Part shown: piece after piece, positions 1 to 7,824 of the stretch
Layout of the letters: every line of letters begins with the position of its first letter
Position numbering within the stretch: position 1 is the stretch's first letter
NCBI RefSeq assembly: GCF_014205135.1
Contig: NZ_JACHMY010000001.1
Span: forward strand, 4,712,001-4,776,000
Length of the DNA: 64,000 nt
Direction: 5' to 3'
Source of the DNA: Kribbella italica
Lineage (GTDB): Bacteria; Actinomycetota; Actinomycetes; Propionibacteriales; Kribbellaceae
Program-made: the position numbers and the translations under genes
The notes under the pieces: generated by a model
Databases searched by the model: none
Told to the model about the DNA's origin: nothing
Seen by the model: only the letters and a program-made list of their open reading frames with translations

Positions 1-314
1 GCCGCGCCGGTTCGCCGTACCAGCTCTCCCCCGGGCGCCTGCTGAAGGAAACTCTGGTCACCTCGGGCACGATGACGAACCGGGTCGACCGGCTGGCCGC
101 GCGCGGCCTGGTCGAACGCCAGCCCGACCCTGCCGACCGCCGCGGCGTCCTGGTCCAACTGACCACCGCCGGCCGCGACGCCGTCGACGCGGCGCTCGCC
201 GACCTGCTCGCGCACGAGCGCGCCCTGCTGGCCACGGTCACCGACCGGGACCAGGCCAAACTCGCCCGCCTCCTGCGCGAACTGGTCGGCCCGTTCGACC
301 AGGAAACGCACTGA
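1..314 (+). CDS. MarR-family transcriptional regulator, C-terminal part
   Basis: The reading frame is open from the window edge (first full codon at base 3) and ends at a TGA at 312-314, so the N-terminus lies outside the window. The visible part contains the recognition helix and wing of a MarR winged helix: a Ser-Pro-Gly-Arg-Leu stretch, then Thr-Met-Thr-Asn-Arg-Val-Asp-Arg-Leu, then the typical wing motif Gly-Leu-Val-Glu-Arg-Gln with Asp-Pro-Ala-Asp-Arg-Arg. It is followed by the dimerisation helices. MarR proteins are dimeric repressors of nearby genes that respond to small ligands. The target cannot be judged because the upstream neighbour is not in the window. It is convergent with the ABC-F gene. 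Confidence 0.9.
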   Translation, partial: RAGSPYQLSPGRLLKETLVTSGTMTNRVDRLAARGLVERQPDPADRRGVLVQLTTAGRDAVDAALADLLAHERALLATVTDRDQAKLARLLRELVGPFDQETH

Positions 315-756
315 CCGCGCACCCTCGGAAACCGCGCCGAATTGCGCCGGAATAATCCGAAAAGACAGCGCGTCACTTAATACCCGCACCGATCGTTGCT
401 AGTTGCAACCGGATCGTGAAGCTGCTGTAGCAGACGACTGTCGACACTGAGTCACCATGCGCACTAAGGTCCTCACTGTCGGTACGTTTTCGGCTACGCA
501 TCGTTGCGAACAAGGTGTCTTTCGGCGGCAAGAGGTGGTTCGCCGAAAGAGGTCGGTGGTGTCCGGGGCTCGGGGCCCGGACAACGTTGACCACAACGGG
601 ACCCGCTCTCCCAGTGATCGCGGCGTACCTCCCAATCACAGGGGATGGGAGATACGCCGCGATTCACCCGTTCAAAAGCATTTGATCATGTATACATTAT
701 TCGAATAGAACGTCAAAATACGGCAATCTCTGGCGAAAGTTGCCGTTGGCCCGCAT
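315..756. other. Non-coding stretch between convergent genes with several hairpins
   Basis: About 440 bases without a believable gene lie between the MarR gene and the convergent ABC-F gene. Composition is visibly more AT-rich than the rest of the window, for example around 660-745. It holds several perfect or near-perfect inverted repeats: 519-527 with 541-549 (9 bp), 561-567 with 576-582 (7 bp), a long hairpin at 614-667 and 721-726 with 740-745 (6 bp). No promoter is needed here for either neighbour. The stretch may be a terminator zone, a small RNA or the remains of a lost element. Confidence 0.5.
614..667. repeat. Long inverted repeat (19 paired bases)
   Basis: Bases 614-633 pair with 647-667: 19 base pairs with one C-A mismatch and one bulged T, around a 13-base loop. 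The arms carry the GATCGCGGCGTA core. There is no T-tract on either side, so it is not a classic intrinsic terminator, although many actinobacterial terminators lack one. Confidence 0.6.
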
Positions 757-799
757 CCGCCGAACGCACGGAGGCGCTAGCTCTCCGCGCGTTCGGCGG
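757..799 (-). terminator. Hairpin across the stop codon of the ABC-F gene
   Basis: Bases 757-773 pair with 783-799 (16 of 17 positions) around a 9-base loop that contains the TAG stop of the ABC-F gene. The downstream arm lies just past the stop. It is most likely the terminator of this minus-strand gene, of the T-tract-free type. The last codons of the gene form half of the stem. Confidence 0.55.
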
Positions 800-2597
800 C
801 TTCCAGCCAGGCCAGCTCCAGCTCTTCGCGCTCGTCCTTGAGCTTGCGGAGGTCGGTGTCCAGCTCGGCGAGACGGCCGTAGTCGCTGGCGTGGGTGGCC
901 AGCTGGTCGTGGAGCTTCTTCTCCGTGTCGGCGAGCTTGGAGAGCTGGCGTTCAATGCGGTTGAGGTCCTTCTTCGCCGCGCGGGCCGCGGCCGCGTCGA
1001 CCGGGGCGGCGGGCGCCGCGGCGGCGGCCGGCGTACTGGCTTCCGGCTGTGGGGACGAAGTGCTGGGAGCAACACGGCGACCGGCGCCGCCGGACTCGAG
1101 CTCGTCCAGGTACTGCTCGACGCCACGCGGCAGGTGCCGGACCCGGCCGTCGCCCATGATCGTATAGACCATGTCGCTGACGCGTTCGAGGAAGTACCGG
1201 TCGTGGGTGACGACCACGACGACCCCGGGCCAGCTGTCGAGGAAGTCCTCCAGGACGGTGAGCGTCTCGACGTCCAGGTCGTTGGTCGGCTCGTCGAGGA
1301 TCAGCACGTTCGGCTCGTCCAGCAGGATGCGCAGGAGCTGCAGCCGGCGCCGCTCTCCACCGGACAGATCGTTGATCCGCGTCGTCAGCTTGTCGCCGGT
1401 GAAGCCGAAGCGTTCCAGCAGCTGCGACGACGTCAGCTCACCGCTGTGCCCGGCGAGCGCCGCCGTACGGCGGATGTCCGTGATGTGCTTGAGCACGGTC
1501 GACTGGCCGTCGACCTCGTCCAGCGTCTGCGAGAGGTTCGCGATCCGGACCGTCTTGCCCTGCTTGACCAGCCCCGAGTCCGGCGCGAGCTGGCCCGTCA
1601 GCACCTTCAGGAACGTCGTCTTGCCGGCGCCGTTCGGACCGAGCAGCCCGATCCGGTCCGCCGGGCCGAGCCGGAACGTCACATGGTCGAGCATCACCCG
1701 GTCGCCGAACGCGAGGCTCACGTTCTCGGCGTCGAAGACGTCCTTGCCCAGCCGCGACGTCGCCAGCAGCGACAGCGCGAGCTTGTCCCGCGGCGCCGGC
1801 TCGTTCTCGATCAGGGCGTTCGCGGCGTCGATGCGGAACTTCGGCTTCGAGGTCCGCGCCGGGGCGCCGCGACGCAACCAGGCCAGCTCCTTCTTCAGCA
1901 GGTTCTGCCGCTTGCCTTCCATCACCTGCTCGGCGCGGGACCGCTCGGCCTTGGCCAGGACGTACGCCGCGTAACCGCCCTCGTACGACGAAACGCGGCC
2001 GTTCTGCACCTCCCACGTCTCGGTGCAGACCGCGTCCAGGAACCACCGGTCGTGGGTCACGACGATCAGCGCGCCGGCCCGGTCCACCACGTGCGCGGCG
2101 AGCCAGTTGACCGCCTCGATGTCCAGGTGGTTCGTCGGCTCGTCGAGGATCAGCAGGTCGACGTCGGTCAGCAGCAGCCGCGCCAGGGAGGTCCGGCGGC
2201 GCTCACCACCACTCAGCGTGCCGATCAGCGCCTCGTGGTCGATCTCGCCGAGCAGGTGCTCCATCACGGACCGCGCCCGCGGGTCGGCCGCCCAGGTGTA
2301 GGTCTCGACGTCGCCGAGCACGGCCTTGCTGACCGTGAGCGAAGGGTCGAGATCGTCGCTCTGACCGAGGTACCCGAGCCGGAGATCGCGGTTCTGGGTC
2401 ACGCGGCCGTCGTCGGGCTCCTGCTCACGGGCGAGGAGCTGCAGCAGCGTCGACTTGCCGTCCCCGTTGCGCCCGACCACGCCGACCCGGTCACCACGGC
2501 CGACGCCGAGACTCACCTTGTCGAGCAGAATGCGGGTTCCGAAGCCTTTGGAGACGCCTTCGAGGTTGACCAAGTTCGGTGCAGGGGTGGCAGCCAT
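777..2597 (-). CDS. ABC-F family ATPase, Uup-like
   Basis: A 606-residue soluble protein with two ABC ATPase domains and no membrane segments, the hallmark of ABC-F translation factors. The first domain has Walker A GRNGDGKST near residues 42-50, an LSGGERRR signature and Walker B ending LILDEPTNHLD. The second repeats these as GPNGAGKTT, LSGGERRRLQLL and LILDEPTNDLD. The Asn-Asp-Leu-Asp-Val-Glu-Thr-Leu run after the second Walker B and a charged C-terminal coiled coil (about residues 535-600) are typical of the Uup branch. ABC-F proteins act on the ribosome, relieving stalled complexes or protecting from antibiotics. Being next to a TetM-like gene makes a ribosome-directed role attractive, but a housekeeping Uup role is equally possible. 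Confidence 0.9.
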   Translation of the reverse strand: MAATPAPNLVNLEGVSKGFGTRILLDKVSLGVGRGDRVGVVGRNGDGKSTLLQLLAREQEPDDGRVTQNRDLRLGYLGQSDDLDPSLTVSKAVLGDVETYTWAADPRARSVMEHLLGEIDHEALIGTLSGGERRRTSLARLLLTDVDLLILDEPTNHLDIEAVNWLAAHVVDRAGALIVVTHDRWFLDAVCTETWEVQNGRVSSYEGGYAAYVLAKAERSRAEQVMEGKRQNLLKKELAWLRRGAPARTSKPKFRIDAANALIENEPAPRDKLALSLLATSRLGKDVFDAENVSLAFGDRVMLDHVTFRLGPADRIGLLGPNGAGKTTFLKVLTGQLAPDSGLVKQGKTVRIANLSQTLDEVDGQSTVLKHITDIRRTAALAGHSGELTSSQLLERFGFTGDKLTTRINDLSGGERRRLQLLRILLDEPNVLILDEPTNDLDVETLTVLEDFLDSWPGVVVVVTHDRYFLERVSDMVYTIMGDGRVRHLPRGVEQYLDELESGGAGRRVAPSTSSPQPEASTPAAAAAPAAPVDAAAARAAKKDLNRIERQLSKLADTEKKLHDQLATHASDYGRLAELDTDLRKLKDEREELELAWLEAAERAES

Positions 2598-2685
2598 AAC
2601 CGGACCAGCCTACGGGATCCTGTACGCCACCCCAGCGGCCACGTACAGGATCGGTACGCCGAGCACCCGGGCTCGCGGGCTCCGC

Positions 2686-2722
2686 CGCCCGCTGCCCCGT
2701 TTGTGGCGAGGGGCAGCGGGCG
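2686..2722 (-). terminator. Intrinsic-type terminator of the ribosomal protection gene
   Basis: A perfect 13-bp stem (2686-2698 with 2710-2722) with an 11-base loop starts a few bases past the stop codon of the minus-strand gene ending at 2728. No T-run follows, as is common in actinobacteria. Confidence 0.7.
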
Positions 2723-2727
2723 TACTG

Positions 2728-4698
2728 CTACTGCTGGTTCAGGTGTACGAGGTACTCCTTCAGGCTGAGTGGGTTGCCGTCTGTTCGGGGGCGGGTGGGT
2801 GGTGTGCCGGGGACCGGGCGGAAGGAGTCGAAGGTGGTGAGCAGGATGCCTTCGCCGTGGGTGAGGCCGGGGAGTTGGGACTCGAAGGTGTGGACACGGC
2901 CGGCTGGGATCAGGCCGGTGAGCTGGGCGTGGTCGGTGTCGATCTGGCTGGTTTCGACGGTCGCGTGGGACTCGGCGAGGCGGCCGAGGATCGGTGAGAC
3001 GGCGTCGGGGGGAAGGTCGAGCTCGAAGCGGTTCACCGGTTCGACGACTGAGGTGCCGGCCTGGGCGAGCGCTTCCATCAGGACGAGGGGGACGAGGTAT
3101 CGGAAGTCGCCACCTCCGGTCGCCACCGAGTCGTAGCCGGTGCGGATCAGGTCGATCCGTACGTCGTCGACCTCCCAGCCGTACAGTCCTTGCAGCAGCG
3201 TCCGTCGTACCGTCTCCTCGATCGCGGTGTGGAACGCTCGCGGCAGGCCGCCGAGCTCGACCTCGAGGCGGTAGTCGATTCCGGTTCCGGGCGAGACGCG
3301 GAAGCCGACGGTCGCGACCCACGGGTTGCCGGGCGCGCCCATCTCCCGTACGGCGTCGCCGACGCCGATCGGGCGTTCCTGGTGGATCGGGCGGGTCCGG
3401 TCGAAGGTGACGTCCAGGCCGTACTCGTCGGCGAGCAGGCTGGCGATCACCTCCTTCTGCACCTCGCCGTACAGGCTGACCGAGATCTCCTCGTCCTTGC
3501 GGACCCGGATCAGCGGATCCTGCTCGGCGAGCTGCTGGAGCGCCTGGAAGAGCTTGATCCGGTCGCCTGCGCGGACGACCGTCTCCAGCGTCGGCGGCGC
3601 GAACAGCTGCCCACCCCGCCCACTCGGCGAGCCGAGCTGGTCGCCGATCTGGATCTCCTTGAGCCCCCGCAGGGCAACGATCCGCCCGGCCTCGACAGCA
3701 TCCACCCGCTGGGTCTCCCCCTGGGAGAACAGGAGAAGAGAGGAGGGTTTGGAGGAGTACGTCGCCCTCGAAGGCGAGCCGCCTTCGGCGGCCGCCGAAG
3801 CTGCCGCAGGCGCCGAGGCAGCCGCTTGCCCGCCGCGATGGACCGTGATCGACTCACGCGCCCGCAGCATCCCCGCGAACACTCGCGCCGAGGCGATCTT
3901 CTCCCCCGCCGGACCACGTTCGACCTTGAACACCGAAGCCTGCAACGGATCCTCAGGCAATCCAGTTGCCCGAGGCAACAGCTCGGTAATTCCCTCGATC
4001 AGCTCCGGTACACCGTCCCCGGTGATCGCCGAGCCGAAGTAGACCGGGTGCACCACAGCCGACCGGACCTGATCGGCCAGCTCAGCCAACTGATCACCAG
4101 CAGTCAGCTCGTCCGCCAGATACCGCGCCAGGTACTTGTCGTTGCGCTCGGCAAGTAGTTCGTCGACCTGCGGAGAACCCGGCGGGAACAGCTCGAATGC
4201 AGCGCTTCGACCCCCGAGGTCGGCGACCGCCCCGAGCGGGATGACAGCAGGTGTCAGCAACCGCCGGATATCGGCCAGCAAATCGTCGTACCGGGCACCC
4301 ATCCGGTCGATCTTGTTCACGAACAGCAGGGTCGGGATCCGCAGTCTCTGCAAGGTGCGCATCAGCAGGCGCGTCTGCACCTGGACGCCCTCGACAGCCG
4401 ACAGCACCAGGACGGCGCCGTCCAGCACGGACAGTGCGCGCTCGACCTCGGCGATGAAGTCGGAGTGGCCGGGGGTGTCGATCAGGTTGACCGTCACCCC
4501 GCTGAGCTCGAACGACACCACCGCCGAGCGGATGGTGATGCCGCGGCGGCGTTCGAGGTCCATCGTGTCGGTCCGGGTGCTGCCCGCGTCGACGCTGCCG
4601 ACGCGATCGATCACGCCGGCCGTGTGCAGCAGCCGTTCGGTCAGGCTGGTCTTGCCGGCGTCAACATGCGCCAGGATTCCCATCGTCAGTGTGCTCAA
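2728..4698 (-). CDS. TetM/OtrA-like ribosomal protection GTPase
   Basis: A 656-residue EF-G-like translational GTPase. G1 is AHVDAGKTS (residues 10-18), G3 is DTPGH (74-78) and G4 is NKID (128-131). The overall order of domains matches OtrA and TetM, which dislodge tetracycline from the ribosome. The start is a TTG giving MSTLTMGILAHVDAG, the same N-terminal length as OtrA; an internal ATG lies five codons later. Residues about 289-327 form an Ala/Ser/Gly-rich insertion in domain II that OtrA does not need. A 32-codon upstream ORF overlaps the start, suggesting translational control. Whether it confers tetracycline resistance or protects against another ribosome inhibitor cannot be told from sequence. 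Confidence 0.88.
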   Translation of the reverse strand: MSTLTMGILAHVDAGKTSLTERLLHTAGVIDRVGSVDAGSTRTDTMDLERRRGITIRSAVVSFELSGVTVNLIDTPGHSDFIAEVERALSVLDGAVLVLSAVEGVQVQTRLLMRTLQRLRIPTLLFVNKIDRMGARYDDLLADIRRLLTPAVIPLGAVADLGGRSAAFELFPPGSPQVDELLAERNDKYLARYLADELTAGDQLAELADQVRSAVVHPVYFGSAITGDGVPELIEGITELLPRATGLPEDPLQASVFKVERGPAGEKIASARVFAGMLRARESITVHRGGQAAASAPAAASAAAEGGSPSRATYSSKPSSLLLFSQGETQRVDAVEAGRIVALRGLKEIQIGDQLGSPSGRGGQLFAPPTLETVVRAGDRIKLFQALQQLAEQDPLIRVRKDEEISVSLYGEVQKEVIASLLADEYGLDVTFDRTRPIHQERPIGVGDAVREMGAPGNPWVATVGFRVSPGTGIDYRLEVELGGLPRAFHTAIEETVRRTLLQGLYGWEVDDVRIDLIRTGYDSVATGGGDFRYLVPLVLMEALAQAGTSVVEPVNRFELDLPPDAVSPILGRLAESHATVETSQIDTDHAQLTGLIPAGRVHTFESQLPGLTHGEGILLTTFDSFRPVPGTPPTRPRTDGNPLSLKEYLVHLNQQ

Positions 4699-4759
4699 AG
4701 GTCCTCATGCGGGTCTCGATCCGTGGGGTGGAGACGGGGCGGATCGACAGTCGGCGCAT
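4661..4759 (-). CDS. Leader peptide overlapping the ribosomal protection gene
   Basis: A 32-codon ORF, ATG at 4759 to TGA at 4661, on the same strand as the TetM-like gene and overlapping its first 38 bases in another frame. It has the best Shine-Dalgarno sequence in this region, GAAGGAG seven bases before its ATG, whereas the main TTG has only a poorly spaced GAGGACC. The peptide begins MRRLSIRPVSTPRIETR and is rich in Arg, Thr and Pro. Ribosome stalling on such an ORF could expose the main start, as in other antibiotic-induced resistance genes. The peptide ORF is read directly; its regulatory role is inference. Confidence 0.55.
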   Translation of the reverse strand: MRRLSIRPVSTPRIETRMRTFEHTDDGNPGAC

Positions 4760-4958
4760 CAGAGAACTCCTTCACAGCGGCAAGACAAACGTTTGACGAG
4801 CGTACGCCGCGACCGCAGCAGCTCGCAGGTGGTTTTCCAACCCCTTTCAAAGTGCCTGTCGCGACAAGTACCCTGCCGCCCACACGGTCGCCCAGGTCTT
4901 GTTTGAAACACTTCGCGGAACAAGGGTTCTCGGGCGTCGTGGACACGAGGAGTTCCCG
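4760..4958. promoter_or_regulatory. Divergent control region with three short palindromes
   Basis: This stretch separates the TetM-like gene (minus) from the ATP-grasp gene (plus). It holds three perfect short palindromes: CAAACGTTTG at 4786-4795, TGTCGCGACA at 4857-4866 and TGTTTGAAACA at 4900-4910. A possible plus-strand promoter has TTTCAA at 4845-4850, an 18-base spacer and TACCCT at 4869-4874. The TGTCGCGACA palindrome sits inside the spacer, where a repressor would block RNA polymerase. The plus-strand gene has GAGGAG at 4947-4952 before its ATG at 4959. Confidence 0.45.
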
Positions 4959-6281
4959 ATGTCTTTGACGGACGACTATCTCCGCGCGGCCACCGATCGT
5001 GGCCCGAAGGCGAGCGCGGTTCTCGCGGCCGCCGCCCCCGAGCTCGACGCCACCACCTACCTCGGTCGGTGCCTGAGCCGGCCCACCTTCCTGGAAGCGG
5101 CGCCGTACCGGCAGCTGGTCGCGGATCTCGACCTGCTGCACTCGGCCCTGACCAGGCTGCCCGAACGGGTCTTCGGCGGCGATCTCGCCGAGTTCGCCCG
5201 GACCGTCGGCATGGCCGAGACCCAGGTCCAGGCGATCTGCCGCGGCCGTGGTGCCGCGCCGAGCCGGATGGGCCGTGCGGACCTGTACCGCGACGCCGAC
5301 GGATTCCACCTGCTGGAGATCAACCTCGGCAGCACCGTCGGCGGCGTCGACAACCCGGTCCTGAACGCGGCGATGCTGGAGCACCCGTTCATCGCCGAGT
5401 TCGTCGCCGCCAACGATCTGTCGTACGCCGAAACGATGACCGAGGTCGCGCGCACGATCATCACCGAGGCGAAGGTCCCGACCGGCGTCCGTCCGGTGAT
5501 GGCGATCGCCGACTTCCCCGACAGCTACCCCGACCTGGAACGCCAGCTGCACAAGAGCGCGCAGATGCTGGAGCCGCTCGGCATCGACGCGATTCCTTGC
5601 CCTGTCGACGCGCTCGAGTACCGCGACGACCGGATCTGGCTGGGCGACCGCGCGATCGACGTGGTGTTCCGGCTGTTCATGATCGAGGACGTCCTCAAGC
5701 CCGGCGCGGTGGAGCTGCTCGAGCCCGTACTGCAGGCCGCCGAGCGCGGGCACGTGTCGATCTTCACCCCGCTCGACGCCGAGCTGTACGGCAGCAAGGG
5801 CGCGCTCGCGCTGCTGTCCGACGAGGCCTACCGCGACCGCTACCCGGCCGACGAACTCGCCGTACTCGACCGGATCCTGCCGTGGACGCGGATGGTCCGC
5901 AGCGGCCCGGTCACGGTCGACGGCACGTCGGTCGATCTCGAGGAGTACGCGCTCGCGAACCGCGAGGAGCTGGTGCTCAAACCGACCGCCCTGCACGGCG
6001 GCGACGGCGTACTGCTCGGCTGGCTGACCGACGAGGACACCTGGACGGCCAAGGTCCGCGAGGCGATGGACAACCCGTGGGTGCTGCAGCGCAGGATCCG
6101 GCCGGTCCCGGAGGTGTTCCCGACCGACGACGGCAGCGAGGAGTGGCTGCTGACCTGGGGAGCGTTCCTGGTCGCGGACGGTCTCGGCGGGTTCCTGATC
6201 CGCGGTTCGCAGGAGCTGGACGGCGGCGTTGTCAACATGGCCACCGGCGCGACCGCCACCTGCTGCTTCCACCAGCGCTGA
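4959..6281 (+). CDS. ATP-grasp-like ligase of an aaRS-paralogue cassette
   Basis: A 440-residue soluble protein. The ATG at 4959 is chosen because GAGGAG lies six bases upstream. The C-terminal half has the features of an ATP-grasp fold: LVLKPTALHGGDGVLLGW (ATP-binding Lys and glycine loop), then WVLQRRIRPVPEVFP, and a final ATATCCFHQR tail. The N-terminal half contains HLLEINLGSTVGGVDNP, resembling the pre-ATP-grasp part of glutathionylspermidine-synthase-like and related carboxylate-amine ligases. Such enzymes form an acyl-phosphate and couple it to an amine. The substrate is unknown. It is followed by a MetRS-like gene and a small protein on the same strand, so the three probably act together on a small amino-acid-derived molecule. 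Confidence 0.65.
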   Translation: MSLTDDYLRAATDRGPKASAVLAAAAPELDATTYLGRCLSRPTFLEAAPYRQLVADLDLLHSALTRLPERVFGGDLAEFARTVGMAETQVQAICRGRGAAPSRMGRADLYRDADGFHLLEINLGSTVGGVDNPVLNAAMLEHPFIAEFVAANDLSYAETMTEVARTIITEAKVPTGVRPVMAIADFPDSYPDLERQLHKSAQMLEPLGIDAIPCPVDALEYRDDRIWLGDRAIDVVFRLFMIEDVLKPGAVELLEPVLQAAERGHVSIFTPLDAELYGSKGALALLSDEAYRDRYPADELAVLDRILPWTRMVRSGPVTVDGTSVDLEEYALANREELVLKPTALHGGDGVLLGWLTDEDTWTAKVREAMDNPWVLQRRIRPVPEVFPTDDGSEEWLLTWGAFLVADGLGGFLIRGSQELDGGVVNMATGATATCCFHQR

Positions 6282-6316
6282 GTCTCAAGCAAACGACCGT
6301 TTCAGAATTCGACCCC

Positions 6317-6343
6317 GGAAACCCTTGTTCTCAAGGGTTTTCC
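6317..6343 (+). terminator. Hairpin with T-tract after the ATP-grasp gene
   Basis: AAACCCTT at 6319-6326 pairs perfectly with AAGGGTTT at 6333-6340 around a 6-base loop. Flanking GG and CC extend the stem across one bulged T, and the right arm ends in TTTT. Lying 36 bases past the stop at 6281, it could end the ATP-grasp transcript or act as an attenuator for the MetRS-like gene. Confidence 0.5.
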
Positions 6344-6390
6344 GTCTCGCCGTGGGCGCGAGCACGGGAGTAACGTCGCGGACTGCGACC

Positions 6391-6416
6391 GGCCCGGTGG
6401 CAACAGTCACCGGGCC
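6391..6416 (+). promoter_or_regulatory. Perfect hairpin in the leader of the MetRS-like gene
   Basis: GGCCCGGTG at 6391-6399 pairs with CACCGGGCC at 6408-6416, nine perfect pairs with an 8-base loop GCAACAGT. It ends 35 bases before the ATG at 6451. The ribosome-binding site GGAGGAG begins at 6440. Position suggests an attenuator or mRNA-stability element. It does not match the conserved T-box antiterminator core. Confidence 0.4.
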
Positions 6417-6450
6417 GATCCGGTCCATCGGCCTTCCCTGGAGGAGTCGT

Positions 6451-7824
6451 ATGAGCACCTCGACGAGAACCGGCGCCACCGTTGTCATCGTCCCGCCCGC
6501 GACCGCGAACGGCCCGCTGCACGTCGGGCACCTGTCCGGTCCGTACCTGGCCGCCGACATCGCCGCCCGCGCCGCCCGCGCCCGTGGCGAACGCGTCGTC
6601 ACGACCGCCGGCTTCGACGTGCACCAGAACTGGGTGCTGACCCGCGCCGAGAACGAGGGCGTCGACGTCGAGAAGCTCGCGGCGTCGTACCGCAACGAGA
6701 TCGTGGCCGCGCTGGACGCGGCCCGGATCCAGTACGACGTGTTCCTGAACCCGCAGAGTTCGTCGTACCAGCACGGTGTCACCACGCTCGCCGCCGACCT
6801 GACCGAGGCCGGGCGGTTTCCCCTGCGGGAGTTGACGCTGCTGGCCTGCGCGGACTGCGACCGCACGCTGCACCAGTCGTACGTCGTCGGCGAGTGTGCG
6901 TGGTGCGGAGCCGATGCCGCCGGCGGTGGGTGCGAGGGCTGCGGCGGCTACACGTCGGCCGAGAACCTGGTCGACCCCAAGTGCAACCGGTGCGGTGGTG
7001 AGCCCCGCCCGTTCCTCGCCACCGTGCCGGTGCTCCCGATGGAGGACTACCGCGACGAGCTGGTCGAGATCTGGCTGCGCGCCGAACTGCCCGACCGCGC
7101 GCGTCAGATCGTCTCGCACTACCTGGAGACCCCGCTGCCCGACGTACCGATCGCTTACCCGACGAACTGGGGTCTGCGCGGCACCGGGCCGCACGAGGGC
7201 CTACGGCTCGAGGTGTACGCCGAGGTCGGGCTCAGCACCGTGTACGGCGTCGCGCAGTCGCTGCGGCCGGGCGCGCTCGGGCTGGAGGCGACAGCCGAGG
7301 CCTGGTCCGAGGTCGCGTCGCTGTGGCACTTCAACGGGATCGACAACGGGTTCTACTTCGCGCTGTTCTGGCCGGCCGTGTACCTGGCGGCCGGAGTGCC
7401 CGCGGACGCGATCGGCGGGGCGCAGGTCAACGAGTTCTACACCCTCGACGGGGAGAAGTTCTCGACCAGCCGCAACCACGCGATCTGGGCGAACGACTTC
7501 CTCACCGACGAGGACGTGGACATCGTCCGGCTCTACCTGGCGTGGGACCGGCCGGACCGGTTCGCGAGCGACTTCACGCTGTCGGCGTACCGGGAGTTCG
7601 AGGCGTACGTGCGGCCGCTGCTGGACAAGGCGCGTGGCGCCGGACCGGATGCTTCCGACGCGACGCTGCCGGCGTCCTTGGCGGCCGCGGACGTCACGCG
7701 AGGGATGGCGGCGCTGGGGCCGCGGCGGTTCGACCCGGCGCTCGCCGTACGGTCTGTGCTGACCGGCATGGCCGCGAGCGCGCCGGGCGTCGAGGCGCTG
7801 CTCTCGATCCTGACCGGCCGATGA
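6451..7824 (+). CDS. Methionyl-tRNA-synthetase paralogue, catalytic module only
   Basis: A 457-residue class I aminoacyl-tRNA-synthetase-like protein. The ATG at 6451 follows GGAGGAG with good spacing. HVGHL near residue 27 is the HIGH motif, and EKFSTSR is the KMSKS loop. Between them are four CxxC pairs (CADC, CAWC, CEGC, CNRC), two zinc knuckles as in archaeal-type MetRS. After KFSTS only about 100 residues remain, too few for a normal anticodon-binding domain. The segment that is GTDEHG in true MetRS is GFDVHQNW here, so the amino-acid pocket has changed. It probably activates an amino acid for a non-tRNA acceptor, as the CysRS-like MshC does and as MetRS-like domains do in hydrazine-forming enzymes. 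That role is inference. Confidence 0.75.
   Translation: MSTSTRTGATVVIVPPATANGPLHVGHLSGPYLAADIAARAARARGERVVTTAGFDVHQNWVLTRAENEGVDVEKLAASYRNEIVAALDAARIQYDVFLNPQSSSYQHGVTTLAADLTEAGRFPLRELTLLACADCDRTLHQSYVVGECAWCGADAAGGGCEGCGGYTSAENLVDPKCNRCGGEPRPFLATVPVLPMEDYRDELVEIWLRAELPDRARQIVSHYLETPLPDVPIAYPTNWGLRGTGPHEGLRLEVYAEVGLSTVYGVAQSLRPGALGLEATAEAWSEVASLWHFNGIDNGFYFALFWPAVYLAAGVPADAIGGAQVNEFYTLDGEKFSTSRNHAIWANDFLTDEDVDIVRLYLAWDRPDRFASDFTLSAYREFEAYVRPLLDKARGAGPDASDATLPASLAAADVTRGMAALGPRRFDPALAVRSVLTGMAASAPGVEALLSILTGR

Noticed and set aside
645..2768. 707-codon plus-strand frame opposite the ABC-F gene
   Set aside because: It is the antisense of a clear ATPase gene, has no domain features and arises from high GC content.
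4899..4958. Upstream ATG adding 20 residues to the ATP-grasp protein
   Set aside because: GAGGAG six bases before the ATG at 4959 is clearly the better initiation site.
6385..6420. T-box riboswitch before the MetRS-like gene (GGTGGCAAC within a stem)
   Set aside because: The conserved antiterminator core is not present and there is no specifier-loop stem I of the needed length.
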